A stretch of 64,000 nucleotides of DNA from Sphingobium sp. CECT 9361 (GTDB taxonomy: Bacteria > Pseudomonadota > Alphaproteobacteria > Sphingomonadales > Sphingomonadaceae). Made by a program: the position numbers and the translations under genes. This document shows, one piece after another, positions 1-12,204 of this stretch (positions are counted from its first letter, which is position 1; every line of letters starts with the position of its first letter). Location: assembly GCF_918741285.1 (NCBI RefSeq), contig NZ_CAKKNC010000013.1, positions 1 to 64,000 on the forward strand, read 5' to 3'. The notes below the pieces were generated by a model. That model saw only the letters and a list, made by a program, of their open reading frames with translations. It made no database searches and had not been told where the DNA came from.

Positions 1-33
1 TAGACGCAAGGTTCGCCTTGTATCTGCCCAGTG

Positions 34-51
34 TTGTCATTGGTGGTGTGG

Positions 52-62
<11 letters not shown>
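34..62 (+). other. 5' arm of 23S rRNA processing stem
   Basis: This segment is almost perfectly complementary to 2848-2876 on the far side of the 23S gene (TTGTCATTGGTGGTG paired with CACCATCAATGACAA). The pair would form the long double-stranded stalk that brings the ends of pre-23S together for RNase III-type processing. The complementarity is visible directly; the processing role is known for bacterial rRNA operons generally. Confidence 0.7.
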
Positions 63-2858
<2,796 letters not shown>

Positions 2859-3006
2859 CCACCATCAATGACAATGCTGGTCCAACCAGTAACGTCGTCG
2901 ACGGTGATAAGGATAATCTTCGCAGCCCGATAAACAGGTCTATATACAAATTGTGCACGGCATCGATTAAAACCCGAACCCAATTACGCTTATGCGCCTG
3001 CTTCAT

Positions 3007-3124
3007 TGCTTGGTGACCATAGCGTCTGTGACCCACCCGATCCCATCTCGAACTCGGCCGTGAAACCAGACCGCGCCGATGGTACTATTGCTCAAGCACT
3101 GGAAGAGTAGGTCGTCGCCAGGCA
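3007..3124 (+). rRNA. rrf: 5S ribosomal RNA
   Basis: About 118 nt. Terminal helix TGCTTGG (3007-3013) pairs with CCAGGCA (3118-3124). The conserved internal segments GACCCACCCGATCCCATC and CGAACTCGG are present. The helix continues outward for about 20 more base pairs: 2983-3009 is complementary to 3122-3148 with few mismatches, which gives a long precursor-processing stem around the gene. It lies about 150 nt after 23S, in the normal rrn order. Confidence 0.95.
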
Positions 3125-3234
3125 TTGAAGCAGGCGCATAAACGTAAACGTTCGGATCAAAACCCATTCATGATGACAAAAACCTACACCTCGTAGCTTT
3201 CTAACTGGAAGAGCTTGAGGATCAAACCCAGTGT

Positions 3235-3311
<77 letters not shown>

Positions 3312-3347
3312 GCTCTCAATAAAACACAACATCACACATACCATCCA

Positions 3348-3371
3348 CCCCCGTACCAATAGGTCCGGGGG
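3348..3371 (+). terminator. Possible rrn operon terminator hairpin
   Basis: CCCCCGTACC and GGTCCGGGGG form a ten-pair stem with one mismatch and an AATA loop, 37 nt after tRNA-fMet. The downstream stretch is only mildly T-rich, so termination is inferred from the hairpin and its position. I see nothing else in 3372-3467. Confidence 0.5.
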
Positions 3372-3467
3372 ATACCATGATTCTTATCTGCTACTGGCAT
3401 CGTGGACCGCTTAGGCCAATTGGCGTAGACAATCCCACCAGGATGATTCAATAAGATATTGAAAACA

Positions 3468-4109
3468 CTAAATCGTTAAGTCCGCATCCGGTTGAAGATC
3501 AGGATGCGCAGCGGCGACAGCGGGTAAGGCGCGTGCGCGTTCGACCGCCGCCATCAGGCTGGGATAAGCGATTGTGGGCACACCAAACCGTTCAGCCGAA
3601 TACATTTGCGGTACAATATAGCAATCGGCAAGCGTCGGTCGATCGCCGAACGCGAAGCCCCGGCCGCTTTGGAGAACCATCAGTTCCAAGGCTTCGAAGC
3701 CTTCAGCGATCCAGCGTGCAATCCAACGGGTTATAGCGGCATTGTCGGCGCCCAATTCGCTACGTAACGCATTCAATACCCTCAGATTGTTTATGGGATG
3801 AATGTCGCACGCTACGACAGCGGCCATGGTGCGAACCACTGCTCGATCACTCGATCCTGCCGGGAGCAACGCAGGCTCGGGGTTACGTTCTTCCAGCCAC
3901 TCCAATATGGCAGGTGACTGAGTAATGAGTTGGTCGTCCGCCGCGAGTGCTGGCACCAGACCTTGCGCGTTGAGCTTCAGGAACGCCGGATCGCGCTGGG
4001 CGCCGCGGCGCAGATCGTGGGTGACCTGCTCATATGAAAGCCCCTTGAGGTTGAGCGCGATCCTCACCCGATAAGAGGCAGTGGACCGCCAATATCCGTG
4101 AAGGATCAT
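3468..4109 (-). CDS. maiA: Maleylacetoacetate isomerase / zeta-class glutathione S-transferase
   Basis: 213 residues, the usual length for the zeta GST family. An N-terminal thioredoxin-like domain starts MILHGYWRSTASYRVRIAL, where the S-x-A-S-Y-R-V-R-I-A-L stretch corresponds to the family's S-S-x-S-x-R-V-R-I-A-L glutathione-binding motif. It continues with QGLVPAL and the TQSPAILEWLEE helix. The C-terminal helical domain contains DIHPINNLRVL. Family members isomerise maleylacetoacetate or maleylpyruvate with glutathione during tyrosine or gentisate breakdown. No fumarylacetoacetase or homogentisate dioxygenase gene is adjacent, so the substrate is not fixed by context. The gene stands alone, facing the rRNA operon terminator. 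Confidence 0.82.
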   Translation of the reverse strand: MILHGYWRSTASYRVRIALNLKGLSYEQVTHDLRRGAQRDPAFLKLNAQGLVPALAADDQLITQSPAILEWLEERNPEPALLPAGSSDRAVVRTMAAVVACDIHPINNLRVLNALRSELGADNAAITRWIARWIAEGFEALELMVLQSGRGFAFGDRPTLADCYIVPQMYSAERFGVPTIAYPSLMAAVERARALPAVAAAHPDLQPDADLTI

Positions 4110-4468
4110 AGCTCTGCCCGCGCAGTATATCTGCTGCTTTCGCCTAATCCAACCGGGACAATACCAATTGCACTGGACATTTGATATATCGTCACATCGT
4201 CTCCATGCATAAGAGCGCTCAGCATTTCACTGGCAGATCCCCTACCTTAGCACATTGGAGGAGAAGGCCATATCTGGCGTACGCAGCGTGCTGGCTCAGG
4301 GGATGGTTAAGGCGTAGCATGCTGGGGCGACTGCGCGACTGTATCGTTTCTTGATCCCGATATTTGCATCATGAACATTGCAGAACCAGACTGCTATCGC
4401 GTAGGCGTGGCGCTCGACTGGACCGCATGGTCCCCCATTCCTGCCAATACCATAAAGGGTGGCGCATC
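4110..4468. other. Intergenic region between divergent maiA and the methyltransferase-like gene
   Basis: About 360 bases with no long reading frame that looks coding. It must hold the divergent promoters, but no convincing -35/-10 pair stood out. The only structured element is a 33-codon reading frame at its right end (4371-4472), listed separately. Confidence 0.5.
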
Positions 4469-4472
4469 GTGA
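4371..4472 (+). CDS. Possible 33-residue upstream reading frame
   Basis: ATG at 4371 opens a 33-codon frame that starts MNIAEPDCYRVGV and ends TGA at 4470-4472. Its stop overlaps the GTG start (4469-4471) of the spermidine-synthase-like gene as GTGA. That is the same overlap used between bkd E1alpha and E1beta in this window. No strong ribosome-binding site precedes it and the product is unknown. It could be a coupling leader peptide or chance. Confidence 0.25.
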   Translation: MNIAEPDCYRVGVALDWTAWSPIPANTIKGGAS

Positions 4473-5155
4473 TTCCCCGTGTGTTGATCGATACTGCCGA
4501 AATACCGGGAGCCTTTGCTGAAGGGGGCGGTCAGCTTAAGCTTTTTCGCAGGGGCGACGAGTTTTCCATCATGCTCGGCGGCAACGAACTAATGAATAGC
4601 CGTCTCAGTAGCTCTGAGGAGGCGCTGGCAACGCTTGCATGTGCGCGTCTGGCGGGCAAAACGGGCGTGCATATGGCGATCGGCGGTCTGGGCATGGGGT
4701 TCACCTTACGCGCAGCACTCCATGCACTGCCCGCTGACGCCCGGATCGTGGTGGCCGAGCTGGTGCCGAGCGTGATCGCTTGGGCCAAAGGACCGATGGC
4801 CGAGATTTTCGGCGATAGCCTTTCCGATCCTCGGCTTGCTATCGCGCAGCAGGATGTTGGAGTGCTGATCGATAATGCCGAGGGCAGCTTCGATGCCATA
4901 TTGCTGGATGTTGACAATGGTCCCGACGGGCTGACACGGGCTAGCAACGACCGGCTTTATGGTGCAATCGGCCTGGCACGCGCGCGCAAGGCATTGCGTG
5001 CCGGGGGATTGCTGCTGATCTGGTCATCCGGCCCCAGCCCCATGTTCACCGCGCGCTTGAAAAATGCCGGTTTCATCGTGGAAGAACAGGTGGTGCGGGC
5101 AACCCGAAGCGGTCGCGGCGCCCGGCATATCATTTGGATTGCCACCGCACCCTGA
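4469..5155 (+). CDS. Spermidine-synthase-like Rossmann methyltransferase-fold protein
   Basis: 228 residues from GTG at 4469, chosen because AAGGGTGG sits 6-13 bases upstream. A longer frame from TTG 4364 adds an N-terminus without family features. The fold is recognisable from IGGLGMGFTLRAAL (glycine-rich SAM/dcSAM loop), VVAELVPSVIAWAK (acidic end of strand 2), QQDVGVLI, FDAILLDVDNGP (strand 4) and LRAGGLLLIWS. This pattern is typical of the spermine/spermidine synthase superfamily members that bacteria often carry as stand-alone genes. Residues that would prove aminopropyl transfer were not identifiable, so the substrate is unknown. It runs in the same direction as the esterase and tesB genes. 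Confidence 0.75.
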   Translation: MIPRVLIDTAEIPGAFAEGGGQLKLFRRGDEFSIMLGGNELMNSRLSSSEEALATLACARLAGKTGVHMAIGGLGMGFTLRAALHALPADARIVVAELVPSVIAWAKGPMAEIFGDSLSDPRLAIAQQDVGVLIDNAEGSFDAILLDVDNGPDGLTRASNDRLYGAIGLARARKALRAGGLLLIWSSGPSPMFTARLKNAGFIVEEQVVRATRSGRGARHIIWIATAP

Positions 5156-5255
5156 TAGCTCGGAATCTCAGCGGCATGAGCTAGCTTTACCGAAGATTCG
5201 CGATGGTTTAGCAACCGCCGATGAACGAGGGAAACGGAGCGAGGTACATATCGGC

Positions 5256-6527
5256 ATGACGGGCAATATGACTGATATGCAACACGATTTGGAATTAAGT
5301 ACGTCGCAGCGGACGTCGGGCTTCGATGACGCCCGTCTCAAACGGATCGAAGCCTATCTTGACGATAGATATATCCGTCCAGGGCTGTTGCCGCATGCGC
5401 AGCTCCTGGTGTCTCGTGACGAGGAAATAGTATCGTTTTTCAGTCTCGGCGAAGCGCAGGCCGATGGCGAAGCGCTTGCCGAGGACGCCCTGTTCCGCAT
5501 TGCGTCGATGACGAAGCCGGTCACCTCCGTGGCTTTCATGATGCTAGTCGAAGAGGGCAGGGTTGCGCTGGACACTCCCGTTCATGCCATCCTGCCAGAG
5601 TTCGCGGATATGCGCGTTAGGGTAAGCGGCGGCGAAGGCGGCGCACCGTTCCTGACCGAGTTACCGGATGCGCCAATGCGGATGATCGATCTGCTTCGGC
5701 ATACATCCGGGCTGACATACAGCTTTCAGCAGCAAAGCCCCATCGACGCTGCATACGCAACGCAGAAACTCGACGTATTCCATCAATTACGGTCGTCCGA
5801 AGAATATATCGCTGCTCTGGGTGCCTTGCCGCTGGAGTTTTCGCCTGGTGCAAGCTGGAATTATTCGGTCGCGACAGATGTTCTGGGAATAGTCATCGAA
5901 CGGCTGTCCGGTCTTTCGCTTGCGGAGTTTTTCGCTAGCTGCATCTTTGCGCCACTCCGTATGGACAGCACTTTCTTTGAAGTCCCTCAAGACCATCAGC
6001 CGCGCCTGGCGGACGCATGGCAAATTGACGGGCAGGGCGTCCGCACTTTGTACGACCGGGGTGAAAGCAGCCGTTGGCGCGTTCCGCTCAAATCCTATTC
6101 CGGTGGGGGCGGCCTGGTGTCCTCGACGCATGACTATCATCGTTTCTGCCGCATGTTGCTGCGTGGAGGCGAACTGGATGGCGCCCGTTTGCTTTCGCCC
6201 AAGACCATCGCGCTGATGACATCCAACCATCTACCCGGCGGCGGCGATCTGGTAGGAGCTTCGCGGTCCATGTTCAGCGAAAGTCAGAATGCGGGGATCG
6301 GTTTCGGTCTCGGCTTCGCCGTCACCCAGAATCCGGTAACGGCGATGCTGCCCGGTTCGGCAGGCGAATATTATTGGGGTGGGATGCTTTCGACCTTTTT
6401 CTTCGTCGACCCGGTTGAACGCATCATTGCGGTGTTTATGACGCAGGTGATGCCTTCCAGCGCAATATCCATTCGACGAGAACTCAAAACGCTTATCTAT
6501 GCCGCGCTAGCCCATAGCCGCGCCTGA
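5256..6527 (+). CDS. Serine hydrolase of the beta-lactamase / EstB esterase family
   Basis: 423 residues from ATG 5256, preceded by GGAGCGAGG at 5235-5243. A longer frame from 5064 overlaps the previous gene and lacks family similarity. The class C-type fold shows the catalytic S84-M-T-K87 (in FRIASMTKPVTSVAF) and the second motif WNYSV with Tyr203. The latter is the Y-S-V variant seen in EstB-like esterases rather than Y-x-N of true AmpC enzymes. A glycine-rich GGGGLVSS stretch follows. No signal peptide is visible, so it is probably a cytoplasmic esterase or transesterase rather than an antibiotic-resistance enzyme. Substrate unknown. Confidence 0.85.
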   Translation: MTGNMTDMQHDLELSTSQRTSGFDDARLKRIEAYLDDRYIRPGLLPHAQLLVSRDEEIVSFFSLGEAQADGEALAEDALFRIASMTKPVTSVAFMMLVEEGRVALDTPVHAILPEFADMRVRVSGGEGGAPFLTELPDAPMRMIDLLRHTSGLTYSFQQQSPIDAAYATQKLDVFHQLRSSEEYIAALGALPLEFSPGASWNYSVATDVLGIVIERLSGLSLAEFFASCIFAPLRMDSTFFEVPQDHQPRLADAWQIDGQGVRTLYDRGESSRWRVPLKSYSGGGGLVSSTHDYHRFCRMLLRGGELDGARLLSPKTIALMTSNHLPGGGDLVGASRSMFSESQNAGIGFGLGFAVTQNPVTAMLPGSAGEYYWGGMLSTFFFVDPVERIIAVFMTQVMPSSAISIRRELKTLIYAALAHSRA

Positions 6528-6549
6528 TTTTGCAGGAATACGTTAAACG

Positions 6550-7434
6550 ATGACTGAAAAAACGCCTATTCCACCGGAAGTATTGGTGGCAGGTCTGGTA
6601 CATTTGCTGGACGTTTCGCCGCTATCGGACAATCTTTTCAGAGGCGCCCAGCGACCGGGCGGCGTTGGGCGTATCTTTGGCGGCCAGGTCATAGGCCAAG
6701 CGCTGGCGGCAGCAATGAAGACGATTGCCACCGACAAGCTGGTCCATTCCCTTCATGCTTATTTCATGCGGCCGGGGGATGAGGATTATCCAATCGACTT
6801 TCGCGTGGAGGCCGACTTCGATGGCCGCACCTTTTCCAATCGCCGGGTCGTGGCGATTCAGAAAGAAAAGCCCATCCTTAATCTCGTCGCATCGTTTCAG
6901 GTGCCTGAAGCGGGGCTTACGCATCAGCTTCCCATGCCCGATGTGGCCCCACCCGAGTCGTTAGACGACTTGGCAGACTATGCGCGACAGCGCCGCGATG
7001 AACTGTCTGAACAGCAATATCGGTTTCTGGTCCGGCCAAGCCCGTTTGAAATTCGTTATGTCGGTGTTCCGACGTTTTTCCAGAGCCAGGCAACCGATCC
7101 CATATCTCACATGTGGTTCCGGATGCGCGCGCCTGTTTTGGCAAATCAACATATGCATCGCGCTATCCTGGCATTTGCGACCGATCTGGCGCTATTGGGC
7201 ACGGCCCTTATGCCCCACGGATTGCGGTTGCAGTCGGCGGCGTTGCAGAGCGCCAGCCTCGACCATGCTCTTTGGTTCCATGATGACGTCGCGGTGGACG
7301 ACTGGCTGCTCTACACGATGGACAGCCCTTGGTCGGGTCACGGAAGGGGCTATAATCGCGGCATGATCTTCGATCGATGGGGAAAGCTGGTGGCTAGCTG
7401 TACGCAGGAAGGGCTGATGCGCGTAAAGGCATAA
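6550..7434 (+). CDS. tesB: Acyl-CoA thioesterase II
   Basis: 294 residues, the family's normal length. It is a double hot-dog thioesterase that hydrolyses acyl-CoA to free fatty acid and CoA. The first domain carries GRIFGGQVIGQALAAA and the segment SLHAYFMRPGD. The second contains MHRAILAFATDLALLGTAL, where the family's catalytic Asp lies, then LDHALWFHDDV and SPWSGHGRGYNRGMIF. It begins 22 bases after the esterase gene and in the same direction, so the two may share a transcript. Its physiological substrate range is not evident from context. Confidence 0.93.
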   Translation: MTEKTPIPPEVLVAGLVHLLDVSPLSDNLFRGAQRPGGVGRIFGGQVIGQALAAAMKTIATDKLVHSLHAYFMRPGDEDYPIDFRVEADFDGRTFSNRRVVAIQKEKPILNLVASFQVPEAGLTHQLPMPDVAPPESLDDLADYARQRRDELSEQQYRFLVRPSPFEIRYVGVPTFFQSQATDPISHMWFRMRAPVLANQHMHRAILAFATDLALLGTALMPHGLRLQSAALQSASLDHALWFHDDVAVDDWLLYTMDSPWSGHGRGYNRGMIFDRWGKLVASCTQEGLMRVKA

Positions 7435-7529
7435 GAAACGCTTGGCGCGCACGTCCCTCCTGTGCAATCTTCACGGAAAGAGGTGGGAGAGGGTACAGTA
7501 ATAAATGTCCTCAGGGGGAATGCGCTATC

Positions 7530-10013
7530 ATGAACCTTTCGACCCAGGATCCGGGCGTTGTACCCGCTCTCCCGAAGCCGGCGCCGCGCCAGTCCGATCC
7601 GGCAATCCTTGCGCATGAGATCGTCGAGCGGCTGACCTATCGGTTGGGTAAGGATGCAGCGGCGGCGCAACCGCATGACTGGCTCCACGCCGTAATCCTT
7701 TCGATCCGCGATAGGGTGATCGACTCCTGGATTTCCTCCACGCACAAAACCTATGAGGAGCAGGGGCGGCGAGTGTATTATCTCTCGCTGGAGTTTCTGA
7801 TCGGTCGCCTTATGCGCGACGCAGTATCCAACATGGAACTGCTGGATGAAATGCAGCAGGCGCTTGCGTCGCTGAACGTGGACATCGACGTGATCGCCGA
7901 GCTTGAGCCGGATGCAGCGCTCGGCAATGGCGGTCTTGGGCGGTTGGCGGCCTGTTTTATGGAAAGCATGGCGACGGTCGATGTGCCCGCTTATGGTTAT
8001 GGAATCCGCTATGTGAACGGCATGTTCCGACAGGAAATTTCCGATGGCTGGCAAGTCGAGCTGCCGGAAACCTGGTTGACGCATGGCAATCCGTGGGAGT
8101 TTGAAAGACGCGAAGCCAGCTATGAAGTCGGCTTTGGCGGGCTGGTCGATCCAGCCGAGAACGAGGACGCAAGCCCGCATCAAATGGTATGGAAACCGGC
8201 CGAGCGGGTGATCGCAACGCCCTATGACACGCCGATTGCAGGCTGGCGTGGAAAACGGGTCAACACATTGCGCCTTTGGACAGCGCAGCCGATCGATCCT
8301 ATCCTGCTCGATCGCTTCAACGCAGGCGATCATGTCGGTGCCTTGCAGGAAAGCAACCGCGCCGAAGCGCTGACCCGCGTGCTGTATCCAGCCGACAGTT
8401 CGCCGGCGGGGCAGGAACTGCGCTTGCGGCAGGAATATTTCTTCTCCGCCGCCTCGCTGCAAGACATTGTGCGTCGGCATATCCAATATTTCGGCGATAT
8501 AAAAACCCTGCCGGACAAGGCGGCGATCCAACTTAACGACACGCATCCAGCGGTGTCTGTCGCCGAAATGATGCGCCTGCTGCTCGATGTTCACGGTCTC
8601 GATTTCGACGAAGCGTGGGACATAACCCGACGCACGTTCAGCTATACCAATCACACGCTGTTGCCCGAAGCTCTCGAAAGCTGGCCCGTCCCGCTGTTCG
8701 AGCGACTGCTGCCACGGCACATGCAGATCGTCTACGCCGTCAATAGCCGCTTGCTCGCTGAAGCACGTCGCGCAGGCGGGTTCGACGACAAGGCCATCGG
8801 CACGATTTCACTGATCGACGAGGGCGGCGAGCGTAGGGTTCGCATGGGGAATCTGGCTTTTGCCGGATCGCACAGCATAAATGGCGTGTCGGCTTTGCAC
8901 ACCGATTTGATGAAGCAAACGGTGTTCGCCGACTTCCATCGGCTTTACCCCACGCGCATCAATAACAAAACCAACGGTGTTACGTTCCGCCGCTGGTTAA
9001 TGCAGTGCAATCCGGGGCTGTTTTCCCTGATCCGCGAAGCCATTGGCGACCGTTTCATGGACGATGCAGAAGGACTGCGCGATCTGGAAGCATTTGCGCA
9101 TGACAGTGCCTTTCAGGAGAAATTCCTGGCGGTGAAACTCGCCAACAAGCAGCATCTTTCGCAGGTGTTGCGCGAACGGATCAACGCGCGCATCGACCCA
9201 TCGGCGATGTTCGATATCCATATTAAGCGCATCCACGAGTATAAGAGGCAGTTGCTCAACATCATCGAAGCAGTCTCGCTTTACGATCAGATCCGGTCGC
9301 ATCCCGAGCGCAACTGGGTGCCACGGGTCAAGCTGTTCGGCGGCAAGGCGGCGCCGAGTTACCACAATGCAAAGCTCATCATAAAACTGGCGAATGACGT
9401 GGCACGTGTGGTGAATCACGATCCGGCGGTGCAGGGGCTGCTCAAGGTGCAGTTCGTGCCCAACTACAATGTGTCGATGGCGGAAATCATGATCCCCGCA
9501 GCGGACCTTTCCGAACAGATTTCTACGGCGGGCATGGAAGCGTCCGGCACTGGTAACATGAAGTTCGCCGTAAATGGCGCGCTGACCATCGGCACGCTAG
9601 ACGGCGCCAATGTGGAAATGCGCGATCATGTCGAGGCGGACAACATTTTGATCTTCGGTCTGACGGCCGAGGAAGTGGGGGAGCGGCGCGCTAACGGGTA
9701 TAACCCGCGCGACGTAATCGAAGGCAGCACGGAATTGTCGCAAGCGTTGAACGCCATCCGATCGGGCGTGTTCTCGCCCGGCGATCCGAACCGCTATGCG
9801 GATCTGATCGGCGGCATTTACGATCATGATTGGTTCATGGTTGCCGCAGATTTCGACAGTTATGCCTCGGCGCAACGAAAGGCAGATGCTCTGTGGAACG
9901 ACAAGGCGGCCTGGGCGTCTAAGGCCATATATAATGTCGCGCGGATGGGGTGGTTTTCGTCGGACCGCACTATCCGTGAATATGCGAGGGACATCTGGAA
10001 GGTGCTGCCGTGA
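7530..10013 (+). CDS. glgP: Glycogen phosphorylase
   Basis: 827 residues. It cleaves alpha-1,4 glucan ends with phosphate to release glucose 1-phosphate using pyridoxal phosphate. The N-terminal RRVYYLSLEFLIGRLMRD and ALGNGGLGRLAACFMES are diagnostic. The C-terminal PLP site reads EASGTGNMKFAVNGAL, with the Schiff-base lysine at Lys678. GGGGAATGCG lies just upstream of the ATG. It heads the glycogen operon, 8 bases before glgB. Having the degradative gene first with the biosynthetic genes behind it suggests that breakdown and synthesis are coordinated largely at enzyme level. Confidence 0.97.
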   Translation: MNLSTQDPGVVPALPKPAPRQSDPAILAHEIVERLTYRLGKDAAAAQPHDWLHAVILSIRDRVIDSWISSTHKTYEEQGRRVYYLSLEFLIGRLMRDAVSNMELLDEMQQALASLNVDIDVIAELEPDAALGNGGLGRLAACFMESMATVDVPAYGYGIRYVNGMFRQEISDGWQVELPETWLTHGNPWEFERREASYEVGFGGLVDPAENEDASPHQMVWKPAERVIATPYDTPIAGWRGKRVNTLRLWTAQPIDPILLDRFNAGDHVGALQESNRAEALTRVLYPADSSPAGQELRLRQEYFFSAASLQDIVRRHIQYFGDIKTLPDKAAIQLNDTHPAVSVAEMMRLLLDVHGLDFDEAWDITRRTFSYTNHTLLPEALESWPVPLFERLLPRHMQIVYAVNSRLLAEARRAGGFDDKAIGTISLIDEGGERRVRMGNLAFAGSHSINGVSALHTDLMKQTVFADFHRLYPTRINNKTNGVTFRRWLMQCNPGLFSLIREAIGDRFMDDAEGLRDLEAFAHDSAFQEKFLAVKLANKQHLSQVLRERINARIDPSAMFDIHIKRIHEYKRQLLNIIEAVSLYDQIRSHPERNWVPRVKLFGGKAAPSYHNAKLIIKLANDVARVVNHDPAVQGLLKVQFVPNYNVSMAEIMIPAADLSEQISTAGMEASGTGNMKFAVNGALTIGTLDGANVEMRDHVEADNILIFGLTAEEVGERRANGYNPRDVIEGSTELSQALNAIRSGVFSPGDPNRYADLIGGIYDHDWFMVAADFDSYASAQRKADALWNDKAAWASKAIYNVARMGWFSSDRTIREYARDIWKVLP

Positions 10014-10020
10014 TCGCTGA

Positions 10021-12186
10021 GTGTTGACGTCGGACCGGATTGGAGCGCTTGTTGCGGGGCGGGAGGACGACCCCTTTGCCGTTTTGGGCGTGCACGCCGC
10101 CGACAAGGGATTTTTGGCGCGCTGCTTCCTGCCGGATGCGGTCGGTGTGTCGGCTTCGACACTAGAAGGAAAGGCGGTCGGCGCGCTATCCTGCATTCAC
10201 GATGCCGGTATCTTCGAAGGCAAGGTTGCAATCCGTAAGCGCCAACCCCTGCGTTACAATGCGACTTATGCCAATGGCACGACTTACACGGTGATCGATC
10301 CTTACAGCTTTGGCCCCGTGCTGGGGCCGATGGACGATTACTACATTGCCGAAGGATCGCATCTGCGGCTGTTCGACAAGCTGGGTGCTCACCTAATCGA
10401 CCATGAAGGCGCCGTCGGCACGCACTTCGCGGTCTGGGCACCAAATGCACGGCGCGTATCCGTTGTGGGCGACTTCAATCAATGGGACGGTCGCCGCCAC
10501 GCGATGCGCCTGCGCGCCGATAGTGGGATCTGGGAAATCTTCGTCCCGAATGTCGGACCCGGCCATGCCTATAAATATGAGATCATCAGTGGCAATGGCG
10601 TCGTGCTTCCGTTGAAAGCAGACCCTTTTGCCTTCCGCTCGGAACTCCGTCCGGCGACGGCATCCGTCATCGCCGAACCATCGACACATGCTTGGGCCGA
10701 TACTGCGCATCGCGCGCACTGGAAAAAAGCCGATGCGCGCCGTCAGCCGATTTCGATATACGAAGTGCACGCCGGGTCATGGCAACGTGACGAGTTCGGT
10801 AATTTCCCAAGTTGGGATGCTTTGGCGGATCGGCTTATTCCTTATGCCGCAGATATGGGTTTTACGCATATCGAATTCATGCCGATCAGCGAACATCCCT
10901 ATGACCCAAGCTGGGGCTATCAGACCACTGGGCTCTATGCGCCCTCTGCGCGGTTCGGCGATCCCGATGGCTTTGCGAGGTTCGTGGACGGAGCGCATCT
11001 CGCCGGGATGGGCGTGATCCTCGATTGGGTCCCCGCGCACTTCCCTACCGACGAACATGGTCTGGCCAATTTTGACGGCACCGCGCTGTATGAACATGCC
11101 GATCCGCGAAAGGGGTTTCACCCGGATTGGAACACCGCGATCTATAATTTCGGGCGGCGGGAGGTGTTGGCTTTTCTGACCAACAACGCCCTGTTCTGGG
11201 CGGAGCGCTATCATGTCGATGCGCTGCGCGTCGATGCGGTCGCGTCGATGCTGTACCTCGATTATTCGCGCAAGGACGGCGAGTGGATACCCAATGCCGA
11301 TGGCGGGCGGGAAAATTGGGAAGCGGTCGATTTTCTTCAGGGCATGAATCGTGCTTTGTACGGCATGGATACCGGCGTAATGACGATGGCCGAGGAATCG
11401 ACGAGCTGGCCCAAGGTGTCGCATCCGGTGCATGAAGGCGGCCTTGGCTTCGGATTTAAATGGAACATGGGGTTCATGCACGACACCCTGCGCTATCTGC
11501 AGCGCGATGCCGTGCATCGGTGCCACCATCATAATGACATCACGTTCGGGCTGCTGTACGCCTTCGCCGAGAATTACATTCTGCCGCTCAGCCACGACGA
11601 AGTCGTCCACGGCAAAGGCTCATTGCTCACCAAAATGGCAGGCGACGACTGGCAGAAGTTCGCTACCTTGCGCGCCTATTACGCAATGATGTGGGGCTAT
11701 CCTGGCAAGAAGCTGCTGTTCATGGGGCAGGAGTTTGCGCAGCGCGCAGAGTGGAGCGAGGAGCGCGCGCTGGACTGGCATCTGCTTGATCAGGCACCGC
11801 ATCGGGGCGTGCAATCGGTCGTTCGCGACATCAACCGGCTGTACCGGAAGAAGCCAGCCCTCCACGCCCGCGATTGTGAGGGCGAAGGGTTCGAATGGTT
11901 GCTGGTGAACGCCGCGGAGGATTCGGTCTTCGCATGGACGCGCCGCGCGCCGGGGGACAGACCTGTCGTAGTCATCAGTCATTTCACGCCATTGCTCCGC
12001 CATGGTTATGGCATGCGCTTGCCCCATGGCGGGCGCTGGCGGGAGATACTGAACACAGACGCATCTGATTATGGTGGCAGCGGCGCAGGGAATGGCGGCG
12101 TTGTCGAAGCGGCCGACGATGGATGGGCGCATATCACTATCCCGCCGCTTGCTACCCTCATGCTTGAACCGGACGACGAACAATAG
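10021..12186 (+). CDS. glgB: 1,4-alpha-glucan branching enzyme
   Basis: 721 residues, GH13. It transfers alpha-1,4 segments to form alpha-1,6 branches. An N-terminal carbohydrate-binding region (GTHFAVWAPNARRVSVVGDFNQWDG begins near residue 137, abridged here by position) precedes the catalytic barrel. Barrel motifs are DWVPAHFPTD, DALRVDAVASM with nucleophile Asp405, MAEEST with acid/base Glu458, and LSHDEVVHGK. The start is a GTG at 10021 with no strong ribosome-binding site; TTG 10024 is the alternative. Close spacing to glgP suggests translational coupling. Confidence 0.96.
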   Translation: MLTSDRIGALVAGREDDPFAVLGVHAADKGFLARCFLPDAVGVSASTLEGKAVGALSCIHDAGIFEGKVAIRKRQPLRYNATYANGTTYTVIDPYSFGPVLGPMDDYYIAEGSHLRLFDKLGAHLIDHEGAVGTHFAVWAPNARRVSVVGDFNQWDGRRHAMRLRADSGIWEIFVPNVGPGHAYKYEIISGNGVVLPLKADPFAFRSELRPATASVIAEPSTHAWADTAHRAHWKKADARRQPISIYEVHAGSWQRDEFGNFPSWDALADRLIPYAADMGFTHIEFMPISEHPYDPSWGYQTTGLYAPSARFGDPDGFARFVDGAHLAGMGVILDWVPAHFPTDEHGLANFDGTALYEHADPRKGFHPDWNTAIYNFGRREVLAFLTNNALFWAERYHVDALRVDAVASMLYLDYSRKDGEWIPNADGGRENWEAVDFLQGMNRALYGMDTGVMTMAEESTSWPKVSHPVHEGGLGFGFKWNMGFMHDTLRYLQRDAVHRCHHHNDITFGLLYAFAENYILPLSHDEVVHGKGSLLTKMAGDDWQKFATLRAYYAMMWGYPGKKLLFMGQEFAQRAEWSEERALDWHLLDQAPHRGVQSVVRDINRLYRKKPALHARDCEGEGFEWLLVNAAEDSVFAWTRRAPGDRPVVVISHFTPLLRHGYGMRLPHGGRWREILNTDASDYGGSGAGNGGVVEAADDGWAHITIPPLATLMLEPDDEQ

Positions 12187-12204
12187 AGAATACAGGAGAG
12201 ACCC

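Noticed and set aside
4364-4468. Longer N-terminus for the spermidine-synthase-like gene
   Set aside because: TTG start without a ribosome-binding site; GTG 4469 has a good one and fits the fold start.
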